IMG/VR virus record: IMGVR_UViG_3300043395_002180
Location: 1 to 40,731 of that record
Direction: 5' to 3' (one strand)
DNA from: a virus
Length of the DNA stretch: 40,731 nucleotides
This document shows positions 9,376 to 17,919 of the stretch, one piece after another. Every line of letters starts with the position of its first letter. Positions within the stretch are counted from its first letter, which is position 1. Made by a program: the position numbers and the translations under genes. The notes under the pieces were generated by a model, which worked only from the letters and a program-made list of their open reading frames with translations, was not told the DNA's origin and did not search any database.

Positions 9376-11988
9376 TTAATAAAGTGCTTGCCAATCATTA
9401 CCATCCCAAAAGAATGGTTTAATTGTATCTCCACTAGAACTAACAATAAAACTACCAGAAATTGGATTTGTTGGATTTGTTGTTCTTGGTGTAAGTATTA
9501 AAATATCATTTATAGTTGCTGACCCAGTTACTTTAAATGAACCACTTATTTGAGCCAAACCTCCATTATTGATATATAAGTTACTTCCAGAGTTTAAGAT
9601 AAGATTAGAACTACTTGTCAATAAAGTTGCATCACTTACTGCAGTTGAACTTACTATCAAAGAACCAGTTATTATTTGATTTCCTACGAATGTATTTGCA
9701 GTTAGTGTTGCAAATCCAGAAAGTTGTCCAGACCCAGATATTAAAGTTGCTGCTTTTAATGATGCTGTATATGCTTCTAATCCGTTGACCTCTCCTCTTA
9801 TAGAACCGGTAAATGTGTTAAGAGATGCGGTTGTTTGTAATATTCTATTTCTTACTAAATCATTTGAACTTGTATATGAATTTAAAGATGCCGTTGCTAT
9901 TCCTAATTGAGATGTATCACCACCACCTGCTCCAAATCCCAATGCTGTAATTTGTGCAGCTCCACTTATCAATGTGGTTGCTTTTAATGATGCCGTATAT
10001 GCCTCAATACCATTTACTTCCGCTCTTATAGAACCAGTAAAATTATTTAGTAGAGTTGTATCTGCAGTTGATGATGATACAAATCCAAAATTAGTTATTT
10101 GTTGAGATGAACTTATTACTCCATTTGGAAGTGTTGCTACAACTGATGATGTATATTGATTAAATGATTGTGTTGTTACTAAATGTGCATCGTATGGAAT
10201 GTGATTGATTAATAAAGATGCTGTTCCTAAATTAGCAAATAAATCAAAACTACCACTTTCACTAATTGTTATTTGTGTTTGAATTCCACCACTATCTCCA
10301 TAAGTGAATCTATCCTGTCCATTCATACCATATAAACTTATGGATGTCAAAGTATCTCCACCAGCGTACAATCCTAAGAATTGGTTTCCAACTACAGTCA
10401 TTGAACCCATTCCCAATCCAACTGAACCATTGCCATCACCAAACCAAATTCTAGGTTCATTATCACCACTTCCCATATAAAGTGCACCAGATATAGTTTG
10501 ATTACCAACAAATGTGTTTGAACCAGTTGTTGCAAATGATGATGAGTTGATATTTGCACCACCTGCTACAAGTGATGATGTTGCTAATAAAGTTGCCTTA
10601 GAACCACTACCACCAACCCAAATATATCCTTCGGCTAATGATGCTGTAAGTGTTCCCTTTATGTTTGTATCTTTTGCTACAGTTACACCAGATGATGAAA
10701 TTATTAATTGTGGATTATTCCATTGAGAATTTGCATGTAATTCAAATGCGGTATCTTGAGTTGTACCAAATGAAGCTCTACCATCATTCCAAATAAATCC
10801 ACCAAATTGATATGCTGAAGGAGATGTATTTCCAAAATTATCTAAATTAAAAGTATCATTTGCAATTGTAAATGCCCAAGGAAAATCACTATTAACTCTT
10901 AAATTTAATACAGTCTCACCACTTCCAGTTAAAATTTGTGTTCCGTAAAATGTGTTTGAACCAGTTGTTGCAAATGAACCACTATCCGCTAATATTGAAA
11001 TTCCAGATGTACCACTCGTACCATGCGAACCTGCGCTACCAGTTATAGTTAAACCACTTGTACCAGATGTACCATGCGAACCTGCGCTACCAGTTATAGT
11101 TAAACCACTTGTACCAGATGTACCATGCGAACCTGCGCTACCAGTTATAGTTAAACCACTTGTACCAGATGTACCATGCGAACCTGCGCTACCTGTTATA
11201 GTTAATCCAGACGTTCCGCTTGTACCATTAGTTCCTGCACTACCTGTTATAGTTAATCCAGACGTTCCGCTTGTACCATTAGTTCCTGCACTACCTGTTA
11301 TAGTTAATCCAGACGTTCCGCTTGTACCATTAGTTCCTGCACTACCAGTCATTGAAATACCGCTTGTTCCAGATGTCCCATTTGTACCAACTCCACCGCC
11401 CGCTATATTAACTCCGTTTAAAAATATTGAACCTGTTACAATTAGTGAACCTGTAATTTGTGCTTCACCTTCATATGGAAATCCTGCTCCAGTACCACCA
11501 CCCAAAGATGATGTTGGAATTATAATACTTACATTTTCAGGTCCACCTACCCAAACATATCCTTCTTTAAGAGATGCGGTAAGAGAACCTGTAAGATTAA
11601 TATCTTGTATTTGAATTTGATTATCCGCATTTATAGAAATTGATGCGGTTTCATTATTATCACCAATAAAATAAATTGTTCCTTTTGAAATCCAAAGGTC
11701 TTTCCAAGCATTTGTTTGTGAACCTAAACTAAATGATGATGTTAAATTACCAGCTGCGGTATTTGGTATAATTGAACCTGATATATAAAGTGAACTACTT
11801 AATCTATTACCAAAAGTTCCAGATGTTCCGGAAGTACCATCTCTACCACTAACACCTGCCGATGCTATTGTTAGTAAAGGTTGAGTTGTTTGGACATTAA
11901 TTTGTGTAACAGCGTTTTCTACTGCTACGTTAGTCTTTGGGACTTCAACTTGGACAGTTGTTATATCTTTTTTTATTTCAACTGACAT
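9376..11988 (-). CDS. Collagen-like, Ser/Thr-rich long tail fibre
   Basis: The 870-residue protein has a short helical N-terminus (residues 1-40), then a Gly-rich block with GTSGTSG. Residues about 205-325 are a 17-residue tandem repeat of the form GTSGTSGLTITGSAG(TN/SH), a collagen-like run in which Thr and Ser occupy many positions. The rest alternates TGS/SGS turns, motifs of the kind ATGSNTFVGNQ and SLKATTLISG, and ends in FIVSSSGDTIKPFFWDGNDW. This is the layout of a trimeric phage fibre shaft. The stop of the preceding 125-residue gene lies one base away, and that gene is probably its partner. With many exposed Ser/Thr residues it is a plausible substrate for the O-heptosyltransferase at 32031-33179, but this is hypothesis. 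Confidence 0.85.
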   Translation of the reverse strand: MSVEIKKDITTVQVEVPKTNVAVENAVTQINVQTTQPLLTIASAGVSGRDGTSGTSGTFGNRLSSSLYISGSIIPNTAAGNLTSSFSLGSQTNAWKDLWISKGTIYFIGDNNETASISINADNQIQIQDINLTGSLTASLKEGYVWVGGPENVSIIIPTSSLGGGTGAGFPYEGEAQITGSLIVTGSIFLNGVNIAGGGVGTNGTSGTSGISMTGSAGTNGTSGTSGLTITGSAGTNGTSGTSGLTITGSAGTNGTSGTSGLTITGSAGSHGTSGTSGLTITGSAGSHGTSGTSGLTITGSAGSHGTSGTSGLTITGSAGSHGTSGTSGISILADSGSFATTGSNTFYGTQILTGSGETVLNLRVNSDFPWAFTIANDTFNLDNFGNTSPSAYQFGGFIWNDGRASFGTTQDTAFELHANSQWNNPQLIISSSGVTVAKDTNIKGTLTASLAEGYIWVGGSGSKATLLATSSLVAGGANINSSSFATTGSNTFVGNQTISGALYMGSGDNEPRIWFGDGNGSVGLGMGSMTVVGNQFLGLYAGGDTLTSISLYGMNGQDRFTYGDSGGIQTQITISESGSFDLFANLGTASLLINHIPYDAHLVTTQSFNQYTSSVVATLPNGVISSSQQITNFGFVSSSTADTTLLNNFTGSIRAEVNGIEAYTASLKATTLISGAAQITALGFGAGGGDTSQLGIATASLNSYTSSNDLVRNRILQTTASLNTFTGSIRGEVNGLEAYTASLKAATLISGSGQLSGFATLTANTFVGNQIITGSLIVSSTAVSDATLLTSSSNLILNSGSNLYINNGGLAQISGSFKVTGSATINDILILTPRTTNPTNPISGSFIVSSSGDTIKPFFWDGNDWQALY
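11021..11377 (-). repeat. 51-base tandem repeat, seven units in two DNA subfamilies
   Basis: Units begin at 11021, 11072, 11123 and 11174 (subfamily one, encoding a ...GSAGSH end) and at 11225, 11276 and 11327 (subfamily two, encoding ...GSAGTN). Within each subfamily the DNA is almost identical, while the two subfamilies use different codons for the same protein repeat. This points to two separate recent expansions by slippage or recombination inside the fibre shaft. Confidence 0.9.
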
Positions 11989-11989
11989 C

Positions 11990-12367
11990 TTACTTAGTTA
12001 CGTTTTTGGATAACTTAACTTTTCCTTCTAAAAGACGAGTAACTTCATTTCCTTTTACCATTTCCAAATCGTAAAATGCTTCACCAAAATCTAAAAGAGA
12101 TGAAGATGCTGCTGAAATATATACAGCCAAAGAGCCAGATGATAATGGAGTTGTTCCATTTGAACCACTCAAATTAATTCCAGTCCCATCCCCTTTTAAA
12201 GATGATGATAATGAAAGAATTGGTGATGAATTATAATCGGCTCTCAATTGCATTCTTGCTTGATAACCTGATAAATCAATCGCAGAACCACTTTCGTCTG
12301 TCCAATTTATTTGAAAATTTGTAGTTGCACCTTGCTCTATAATAAAAGAATATTTTCCTGCTGCCAT
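11990..12367 (-). CDS. Small beta-rich baseplate/fibre adaptor, BppU-like N-domain
   Basis: This 125-residue protein has the arrangement common to small phage tail proteins related to the BppU N-terminal domain: FIIEQGATTNFQINW at residues 8-22, then DLSGYQARMQLRADY at about 31-46, and a C-terminal FGEAFYDLEMVKGNEVTRLL before GKVKLSKNVTK. Such domains anchor fibres or receptor-binding proteins to the baseplate. It lies one base upstream of the collagen-like fibre gene and shares its promoter, which supports an adaptor role for that fibre. The family assignment rests on the pattern Q-G-A-T ... W-D-x-x-G-x-x-I-D-L-S-G-Y and is moderate. The ATG has a motif 20 bases upstream and no Shine-Dalgarno sequence. 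Confidence 0.75.
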   Translation of the reverse strand: MAAGKYSFIIEQGATTNFQINWTDESGSAIDLSGYQARMQLRADYNSSPILSLSSSLKGDGTGINLSGSNGTTPLSSGSLAVYISAASSSLLDFGEAFYDLEMVKGNEVTRLLEGKVKLSKNVTK

Positions 12368-12387
12368 ATATTTAATGTGTTTACCAC

Positions 12388-12396
12388 TATAAATAT
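12388..12396 (-). promoter_or_regulatory. Putative late promoter motif for fibre adaptor
   Basis: The minus strand reads ATATTTATA, 20 bases before the ATG of the 125-residue adaptor gene, within a 75-base gap. It would also serve the long fibre and the protein at 8798-9373. Confidence 0.55.
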
Positions 12397-12442
12397 AAAG
12401 TTTAACGAAAGGGGTAAAATAAAAAAATAGTATTTCTTTTTA

Positions 12443-13486
12443 TTATGCTATTTGAGTTATAGTTGCTATCACCGAAGGAATTGCCGGTCTAGTTGGTGTT
12501 GTTTGTGTACCAATGTAAACAAGTTGTCCCGTTGCAGCTGTACAACTCCACACAATTTCAACATAATCGTTTGCTTGAATTGGTGTTAGTAAGTTCCAAG
12601 CAGCAACACTTCTACCCAACTGTCCTGCCGATTTGTTTACATCCAGTTGCGTATTTGAATTATCTATATTACTTCCGGTATATGTAAACCAAACATCAAA
12701 TGTAATGTTAGTATTTGCAGTATTAGTAAGTTGTGCTGAAAATTGAATGTTGTATAATCCCGTATTATGTGCTTTAATTCTTGTTGGGAATCCACTTGCA
12801 TTACTTTCAATAGTAATACCTTCTGCACCATCCATTTGAGTTCCTAATTTCATTGGATATGCGGTATTTGCCGAACCGGATTGAGTTTCCAAAGAACACC
12901 ATTGTCCATAATTGAATAACTTATGGTCATTTCTATAATAAGATGAACCACTTGCTATATAAACACTACCACTTATTATTGTTTGTCCAATAACTCTATG
13001 TGAACCAGTAAAGAATGCCGAACCGGTTACAATGAATATAGAATTCTTAAAATTAGAACTACCACTAACTTCAATACTACCACTTAAAATAGTATTACCA
13101 ACTAAAGTATTATTACCAAATTGATATGTAGAACCACTTACGTTGAATGAACCTGTTATTTCGGTTACATCATTTGCATCATTACCAAATTTGTTTGAAC
13201 CACCCGCATATAAAACTGATGAAGAATATACGGTTATATGATATTCGTTTGCGGTAAGTGTATCAAATCTTGCATTAATTGTACCATCCGTTAAATCGGT
13301 ATCTTTTGCATACCCACTTGTAAATTTCCAAGAACCAGAATCAATAAGTTCGTTTAAGTTTCTGTCATCATCAATCATTACAGGCGTAGTACCCATATCT
13401 CTATTAGCTGCATTACCAACTCCATATAAGTTTGTGTATGCTTGGTTTTGAACGGATAGTTCAGGTGTACCTTTTATTTGTCCCAT
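12443..13486 (-). CDS. Fibre protein with TGS repeats and C-terminal jelly-roll domain
   Basis: The 347-residue protein has an N-terminal virion-binding type region (1-80), a middle of TGS/SGS strand-turn repeats (about 95-180: EITGSFNVSGSTYQFGN, GNTILSGSIEVSGSS, VTGSAFFTGSHRVIG), and a C-terminal domain from about 195. That domain (GLYNIQFSAQLTN, then NITFDVWFTYTG, NDYVEIVWSC and AIPSVIATITQIA) resembles C1q/TNF-like jelly-roll heads of phage fibres. I infer a short trimeric fibre with a receptor-binding head. It has its own motif 17 bases upstream and follows a strong terminator, so it can be transcribed on its own. Confidence 0.8.
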   Translation of the reverse strand: MGQIKGTPELSVQNQAYTNLYGVGNAANRDMGTTPVMIDDDRNLNELIDSGSWKFTSGYAKDTDLTDGTINARFDTLTANEYHITVYSSSVLYAGGSNKFGNDANDVTEITGSFNVSGSTYQFGNNTLVGNTILSGSIEVSGSSNFKNSIFIVTGSAFFTGSHRVIGQTIISGSVYIASGSSYYRNDHKLFNYGQWCSLETQSGSANTAYPMKLGTQMDGAEGITIESNASGFPTRIKAHNTGLYNIQFSAQLTNTANTNITFDVWFTYTGSNIDNSNTQLDVNKSAGQLGRSVAAWNLLTPIQANDYVEIVWSCTAATGQLVYIGTQTTPTRPAIPSVIATITQIA

Positions 13487-13503
13487 ATCTTAATTTATTT
13501 AAA

Positions 13504-13512
13504 TATAAATAT
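13504..13512 (-). promoter_or_regulatory. Putative late promoter motif for jelly-roll fibre gene
   Basis: The minus strand reads ATATTTATA, 17 bases before the ATG at 13486 and 17 bases after the end of the terminator hairpin of the preceding gene. The close pairing of a terminator and this motif supports a promoter role. Confidence 0.6.
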
Positions 13513-13528
13513 TAAAATCTTATGAATA

Positions 13529-13558
13529 AAAAAGGGAGTGATTTCTCACCCCCTTTTT
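13529..13558 (-). terminator. Rho-independent terminator with GAAA loop
   Basis: On the minus strand a 13-base-pair stem (AAAAAGGGGGTGA with TCACTCCCTTTTT, one G-T pair) closes a GAAA tetraloop and runs into a U tract. It lies 19 bases after the stop of the 259-residue protein gene. Confidence 0.85.
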
Positions 13559-13576
13559 CTAAATTTTATTTTTTTA

Positions 13577-14356
13577 TTAAAGTGGTAATGATAAATATGT
13601 ACCATTACTTTGCAAAGTTCCCATTAATGCTCTAGATGTAGAAACAAATAAAACATAATGAGAATACTCAACAGAAGCACTTACACTACCGCTAAGAGTA
13701 TTATATGTATTTAAATTTGAATTTATATTTGAAGAAACTAAAGTAAATTTAGTTGCACTTTCAGATACAAATCTAGGTTCAAAGTATGAACGAGTTACTG
13801 AAAGTTTTAATATACTACCCGTAGCTATTGATGCTGAAATATGTCCATTTGTGTTACCAACCTCTGACCAAGATGCAGATGAATAAAATACAGGCAAAGC
13901 ATGTGCGCCTACCGATGGTAATCCTAAAGCCGCTTTATCAGCTGTTGTTATTTTTTTAATTACCAAAGATGCGGTTGTTGGGAAATAATTTTGATTGCCA
14001 TAATGACTCAATCCACTACCATATAAAACCGAATTAGCTTGCTGAGATGAACTTACCAATACACCATTTGCATATAAAGGTGAACCAGATGGTGCTGAGC
14101 CCGTTGGCCAAGGATATTGAACAAATGTTCCTTCAATTCTATTAATTGTTGCACCACTTTTAACATATAAAGAACCAGTATTTGTTCTATTTGTTCTTGT
14201 TGGATTTGCCGTTTGAGCTGCTGCATTAGATGCGGATGCTTCAAATGCTTGTTGAATTGTTGGTGTAGTTGCTAAAGATGATGTTACTTTACCATAAATT
14301 ATTGCGTTAATTTCAACATTTGATATAGTTCCATCGGTATTATAAAATAATGCCAT
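13577..14356 (-). CDS. Putative virion protein, Ser/Thr-rich, unknown family
   Basis: The 259-residue protein is low in charge and rich in Ser, Thr, Ala and Asn. Its N-terminus reads MALFYNTDGTISNVEINAII, then comes a Thr/Asn stretch, then GSLYVKSGATINRIEGTFVQ and repeated short strands with Ser-rich turns. No catalytic motif, signal peptide or membrane span is visible, and I do not recognise a family. It shares the VSSSQQ and TGS style of the neighbouring fibre proteins. It stands alone between its own promoter motif and a strong terminator, which suggests high single-gene expression; a head decoration protein, given the nearby capsid gene, or a fibre component are both possible. Confidence 0.75.
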   Translation of the reverse strand: MALFYNTDGTISNVEINAIIYGKVTSSLATTPTIQQAFEASASNAAAQTANPTRTNRTNTGSLYVKSGATINRIEGTFVQYPWPTGSAPSGSPLYANGVLVSSSQQANSVLYGSGLSHYGNQNYFPTTASLVIKKITTADKAALGLPSVGAHALPVFYSSASWSEVGNTNGHISASIATGSILKLSVTRSYFEPRFVSESATKFTLVSSNINSNLNTYNTLSGSVSASVEYSHYVLFVSTSRALMGTLQSNGTYLSLPL

Positions 14357-14394
14357 TTTTTATTTATTTCTTGTGTAAATTGTAGTATAACACA

Positions 14395-14403
14395 TATAAA
14401 TAT
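14395..14403 (-). promoter_or_regulatory. Putative late promoter motif for the 259-residue protein
   Basis: The minus strand reads ATATTTATA, 38 bases before the ATG at 14356, inside the 55-base gap after the homing endonuclease gene. Confidence 0.55.
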
Positions 14404-14411
14404 TCTAAAAT

Positions 14412-14975
14412 TTATAAAACCTTTATAAACCTCCCACTTTCATCTTTTTTTAAATTTCTATTTTTTAACCACATTCTTCTTTCTTCATATAGTCTCAATC
14501 CTTCTTCTTCACCATTTCTTTCTTTAAACCACTCTAATGAATAACGTCCTTTTGCTTTTTCTTTTTGTTTTTGTTTTGCTGAATCGGAATGTGATTTTCC
14601 ATACATTGGATTTTTTTCACCAGAGAATTTTTTGCTTAAAGTATTTTTAAGTTTTTCAACTAATTCAGGATTTTCTTTCCACATATTTCTTCCATTACCA
14701 CCATATGTATCATTATATCCTTTTTTAACTGAATTAAACTTTTTTATAAGGCTTTCTTCAATAATTTGTGCATTTTCTTCTCCATCACATTCTGCTATTA
14801 TTTCTTTTGTAAAAGCATCCCATCCATATTTTCTTATTGCTTTATATAAAGACCTATGCATAATTTTTTTTGCACCTGCTTTATGTTCAATCATTCTTTG
14901 TTCAAAATTACAAGTTCTACCAATATAAACTTTTCCGCTTGGAGAAGTTAATTTGTAAATAAATTGTTTATCCAT
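14412..14975 (-). CDS. Free-standing GIY-YIG homing endonuclease
   Basis: The 187-residue protein starts at the ATG at 14973-14975. An in-frame ATG at 15020 would lie at the U tract of the capsid terminator and upstream of the promoter motif, so it is rejected. Residues 5-21 hold the catalytic-domain signature FIYKLTSPSGKVYIGRT, with Arg27 and a Glu at 73-74 in the expected order. Residues 120-140 (NPMYGKSHSDSAKQKQKEK) match the NUMOD3 DNA-binding repeat of homing nucleases, and the C-terminus is basic. T4-like phages carry similar Seg-type nucleases that cut related genomes lacking them and spread by gene conversion. It sits directly after the capsid gene as a cassette with its own promoter motif. 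Confidence 0.9.
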   Translation of the reverse strand: MDKQFIYKLTSPSGKVYIGRTCNFEQRMIEHKAGAKKIMHRSLYKAIRKYGWDAFTKEIIAECDGEENAQIIEESLIKKFNSVKKGYNDTYGGNGRNMWKENPELVEKLKNTLSKKFSGEKNPMYGKSHSDSAKQKQKEKAKGRYSLEWFKERNGEEEGLRLYEERRMWLKNRNLKKDESGRFIKVL

Positions 14976-14989
14976 AAAACTCACTTTTA

Positions 14990-14998
14990 TATAAGTAT
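14990..14998 (-). promoter_or_regulatory. Putative promoter motif for homing endonuclease
   Basis: The minus strand reads ATACTTATA, a one-base variant of the shared motif, 14 bases before the ATG at 14975. The same variant occurs upstream of the zinc-finger gene (27138-27146). Confidence 0.45.
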
Positions 14999-15020
14999 TA
15001 TGAATTCTACCAAAAAGCAT

Positions 15021-15046
15021 AAAAAAGGGGAGAATTTCTTCTCCCC
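15021..15046 (-). terminator. Rho-independent terminator of major capsid gene
   Basis: The minus strand forms a perfect 8-base-pair stem, GGGGAGAA with TTCTCCCC, around a GAAA loop, followed by six T. It starts 37 bases after the capsid stop codon. It has the same GAAA loop as the terminator at 13529-13558. Confidence 0.9.
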
Positions 15047-15083
15047 AATTTTATTATGAATCGTTAGTTTGATTCTGCAAAGA

Positions 15084-16748
15084 TTAGATATTAGCCAAAT
15101 CTTTAACCAAAATCTTACCGTAAAATTCGGGCCTTACCATCTTCTTAGCGTAACGAGTCATAACTCCACGTCTTGGTGTGAAGTTTTGTGGGTCGTACAC
15201 TAATGGAGTCATAATCAATGGTACATATGGAGCGTAAACAGCACCAGTCTCAAGGAAGTTATTTCCTCTGAAGCCCATTAAGATTTCGTTAGAAGTCATG
15301 TATGGGTTTTTGTACACAGTGAATCTGTTGCTCATAGAACCTACTGCAGTAACACCAGCTGCAAATTGCATTGCATCTTTATCAGCGTTTACAGTGAATC
15401 CAGGAATTGATTCTAAGATAGTACATACATCAGGAGATGCTACTACGAAGTTAGCACCACCACGAAGTGTTAATTGGTGGATTTTGTTAGAAACTTTGTT
15501 CAACTTAACACCTAAAGTCTGATACCAAGTATTCTTAGTATAGTAAGTGTTTGCACCAGAAGGTACTGAAGAACCCCAAGCTGATTGGCCTGTAGCTCCG
15601 TTGTTCAAATATTCTTCACCAATTGTTGCTGACCAGTAATCAACAGTCAATGCGTTAGCTTTTAACATGTCTAAGATTTCAAGATCAATCTCAAGAGAGA
15701 TATAATCAGATAACATAGAAGTTAATTCAGCTTCTGCATCAATTGAATGATAAGCGTTAAGGTCTTGCGCTAATTCAGGAGTCCATACTGCTTTCAACTT
15801 ACGAGTCTTAGCAACGATAGCCTCTGATTTTAATTCAAGATCAATCTCAGGAATATCCAACGCAGTTGTTGTGTTACCTAAGTTGTTTGCAGTTGAATCT
15901 TCAAAATCACCTCTATCGTAAGCAACTGGTTGCTCAGAATAGATAACTGAAGTTGCACCACCAGCCAATGCTAATGAAGAAGCAGAAACGAACAATGTTA
16001 CGTTGTTACCACTTACATAGTTGAATTGACCTAATGTAGTGTTTGTGTTGTTGAATGCTGCTACAGAAGCAACGTTCTTAGCTTGGAAGCTTCTAACAGC
16101 CTCAGTATCAGCTACTGAAGAAATGTTAGATTTTGCAATTGTTAATTTAACAATTTTGTTAGCTGCTACAGAAGCAGATAATGCTGCATCAAAACCTAAA
16201 TCAGCCCATGTTGCAGATGCTGAAGTGATGTTTGAAGCTGCTACAGTTACAGATGCATCATTTACTGAGTATCCGTTTCTACCTTCACCGTAAAGACCAT
16301 TTACAGCTGCGTCAGTTCTACCGAAGTTAGAAGCAGAACCAGTAGCGTTAGTACCACCAAAAAGTGATTTACCACCGAATTGAGCTTCACCACCTTGTGC
16401 TGAACCATATTTGAAATCTAAGAAGAATACAAGACCAGAAGGAAGGTTCATTGGTTGAACACTTACGAATTCTTTCGCAGAAATTTCACCAAAGATTCTT
16501 CTTACTAATGGTAATGCAACACCAGACCATTCTTCAGAACCTGCTGAAGTACCAGTTTGAGTAGCCTCGTCAAGCAATTGCTTAGCTTGGTTCTCTAACA
16601 ACACTGCCATAGAGTGTTGCTCTCTTTCTTTTAAACCTTCAAGAAGACCAGTTTTTTCCCATTTGTTCTTCAATTGACGTGTTTCAGCCAACATTACAGC
16701 TTGTGGGTTTTTGCCTTCCATAAGTTTACCTAAATCAAAATTTGCCAT
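15084..16748 (-). CDS. 23: Major capsid protein, gp23-like
   Basis: The 554-residue protein belongs to the T4 gp23 major capsid family, which forms the head hexamers after cleavage by the prohead protease. The hallmark VQPMNLPSG lies at residues 97-105, followed by LVFFLDFKYG. Other family stretches are KAVWTPELAQDLNAYHSIDAEAEL near 317 and the C-terminal RRGVMTRYAKKMVRPEFYGKI. A (L/I)-x-E type cleavage site is present as L59-D60-E61 before Ala62, close to the position of the T4 processing site; L50-L51-E52 is an alternative. The length is close to T4 gp23 (521). It is 28 bases after the scaffold gene and shares its transcript, then ends at a strong terminator. Confidence 0.95.
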   Translation of the reverse strand: MANFDLGKLMEGKNPQAVMLAETRQLKNKWEKTGLLEGLKEREQHSMAVLLENQAKQLLDEATQTGTSAGSEEWSGVALPLVRRIFGEISAKEFVSVQPMNLPSGLVFFLDFKYGSAQGGEAQFGGKSLFGGTNATGSASNFGRTDAAVNGLYGEGRNGYSVNDASVTVAASNITSASATWADLGFDAALSASVAANKIVKLTIAKSNISSVADTEAVRSFQAKNVASVAAFNNTNTTLGQFNYVSGNNVTLFVSASSLALAGGATSVIYSEQPVAYDRGDFEDSTANNLGNTTTALDIPEIDLELKSEAIVAKTRKLKAVWTPELAQDLNAYHSIDAEAELTSMLSDYISLEIDLEILDMLKANALTVDYWSATIGEEYLNNGATGQSAWGSSVPSGANTYYTKNTWYQTLGVKLNKVSNKIHQLTLRGGANFVVASPDVCTILESIPGFTVNADKDAMQFAAGVTAVGSMSNRFTVYKNPYMTSNEILMGFRGNNFLETGAVYAPYVPLIMTPLVYDPQNFTPRRGVMTRYAKKMVRPEFYGKILVKDLANI

Positions 16749-16776
16749 TTTTACTTATGTTTTTGTTTGTTTGTTA

Positions 16777-17919
16777 TTATTTAACGATACCAGCTAATTG
16801 CTTAAAGCGATTTGCTAATTCGTTAGAGCTTTCAGCGATGATTTCTTTCTTAGGAGCTGTTGTAGCTTGTGGCTTAGAAGCAAAACCTTCGGTCATTGTC
16901 TTCTTAGCTGCTACTTTTCTTTCAGTACCAGTGAACTTCATGCTTTCTGCTAAAGTTGCGTAAACCAATTTAACTTCTCTTACAGAAGTTGTTCTGTCCA
17001 AATTCTCAACTACTTTTACTTTTTGTTCGTTAGTTAAGTTGTAAGAACGGAACAATTTGTTTGCGAAAAGTAATTTTGCATTTAACAAATTTACTTCGTT
17101 GATAGTTGATTTCAAAGATTTGATTGTAGAATAAGCTTCTTTAAGTTCCTCAGCCATTTTCTCTTTTTCTTCGTCGTGAGCTGGTTCTTCAGCTTCTTCA
17201 ACTTTCTCTTCGTCATCACCATATCCCATTTCACGTAAGATTTCATCTAAGTCGATTTCCTCATCATCGTGAGCTGGTTCTTCAGTTGGAACTTCTTCAG
17301 CTTCAACTGCAGGTTCAGCAGCTACTGGTTCTTCAACCGGTGCTTCTTCACCTTCTACTGCTGGCTCTTCAGCCGGCATTTCTTCTTCGCCTTCTTCTTC
17401 AGCGATTTGAGCCTCTAGTTCTTTGATGATAGCTTCTAAATCCAATTCATCGTCATCGTCAGACTCATCGTCCATGTCATCCATGTCCATTTCATCTTCG
17501 CCTTCTTTCATTGGTTCTTCAGCTTTTTCATCATCACCTTCAGCTTCTTTCATTTCAGCCTTATCTTCATCTTCAGACTCTTCTTCGTTAAGGTCTTTTA
17601 CCTTATCATAGTCTTCAACTTCAGATCCTGGCTCTCCTGATTGCTTAGCGATTCCACTAAGGTCAGTTTGTGCTGTGTGTACTTTGTCTGACGGCATTTT
17701 GTTATCACCACCACCAATTTCGCTTGATGCTTGATTATCTTCATTTACTTCAGCTTCTTCTTCTTCACCTTCCATTTCAGCTTGTAGCTTCTTAGAAAGG
17801 ATAGATTGTAGTCTTGGAGTAAACGCTTCTTCAAGTGCGATTTTAGCGTTAGCAATAGCAGTTTCACGTACAGCTTTAGCATCAGCAATTGCTTCTTTCA
17901 ACAATTTTGAACTTGCCAT
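16777..17919 (-). CDS. 22: Prohead core scaffold, gp22-like
   Basis: The 380-residue protein has a helical N-terminus with RETAIANAKIALEEAF, a long extremely acidic middle (about 50-255, runs of Glu and Asp with Ala-Pro-Glu-Glu repeats), and a helical C-terminal third (LKSTINEVNLLNAKLLFANK, then SYNLTNEQKVKVVENLDR and NRFKQLAGIVK). An acidic helical core protein directly upstream of gp23 is the T4 gene 22 position, where the protein fills the prohead and is later digested by gp21. It is longer than T4 gp22 (about 270 residues), mainly through the acidic insert. The start is supported by AAGGA six bases upstream, unusual in this window. It has the longest leader here, with possible hairpins. 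Confidence 0.85.
   Translation of the reverse strand: MASSKLLKEAIADAKAVRETAIANAKIALEEAFTPRLQSILSKKLQAEMEGEEEEAEVNEDNQASSEIGGGDNKMPSDKVHTAQTDLSGIAKQSGEPGSEVEDYDKVKDLNEEESEDEDKAEMKEAEGDDEKAEEPMKEGEDEMDMDDMDDESDDDDELDLEAIIKELEAQIAEEEGEEEMPAEEPAVEGEEAPVEEPVAAEPAVEAEEVPTEEPAHDDEEIDLDEILREMGYGDDEEKVEEAEEPAHDEEKEKMAEELKEAYSTIKSLKSTINEVNLLNAKLLFANKLFRSYNLTNEQKVKVVENLDRTTSVREVKLVYATLAESMKFTGTERKVAAKKTMTEGFASKPQATTAPKKEIIAESSNELANRFKQLAGIVK

Noticed and set aside
9371-9394. TTG start at 9394 for the 191-residue protein.
   Set aside because: An ATG at 9373 lies just after the previous stop, as usual in this genome, and avoids a 19-base overlap.
10952-11614. Plus-strand open frame with a strongly repeated VPCEPALPVIVKP pattern.
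   Set aside because: It is the antisense shadow of the 51-base fibre repeat, which lacks stops on both strands; all real genes here are on the minus strand.
12421-12450. Weak A/T-only stem after the jelly-roll fibre gene.
   Set aside because: It has no GC pairs in the stem and could form by chance in AT-rich DNA.
14973-15020. Upstream ATG at 15020 for the homing endonuclease.
   Set aside because: It would abut the U tract of the capsid terminator, lies upstream of the promoter motif and adds residues without family likeness; the ATG at 14975 is preferred.
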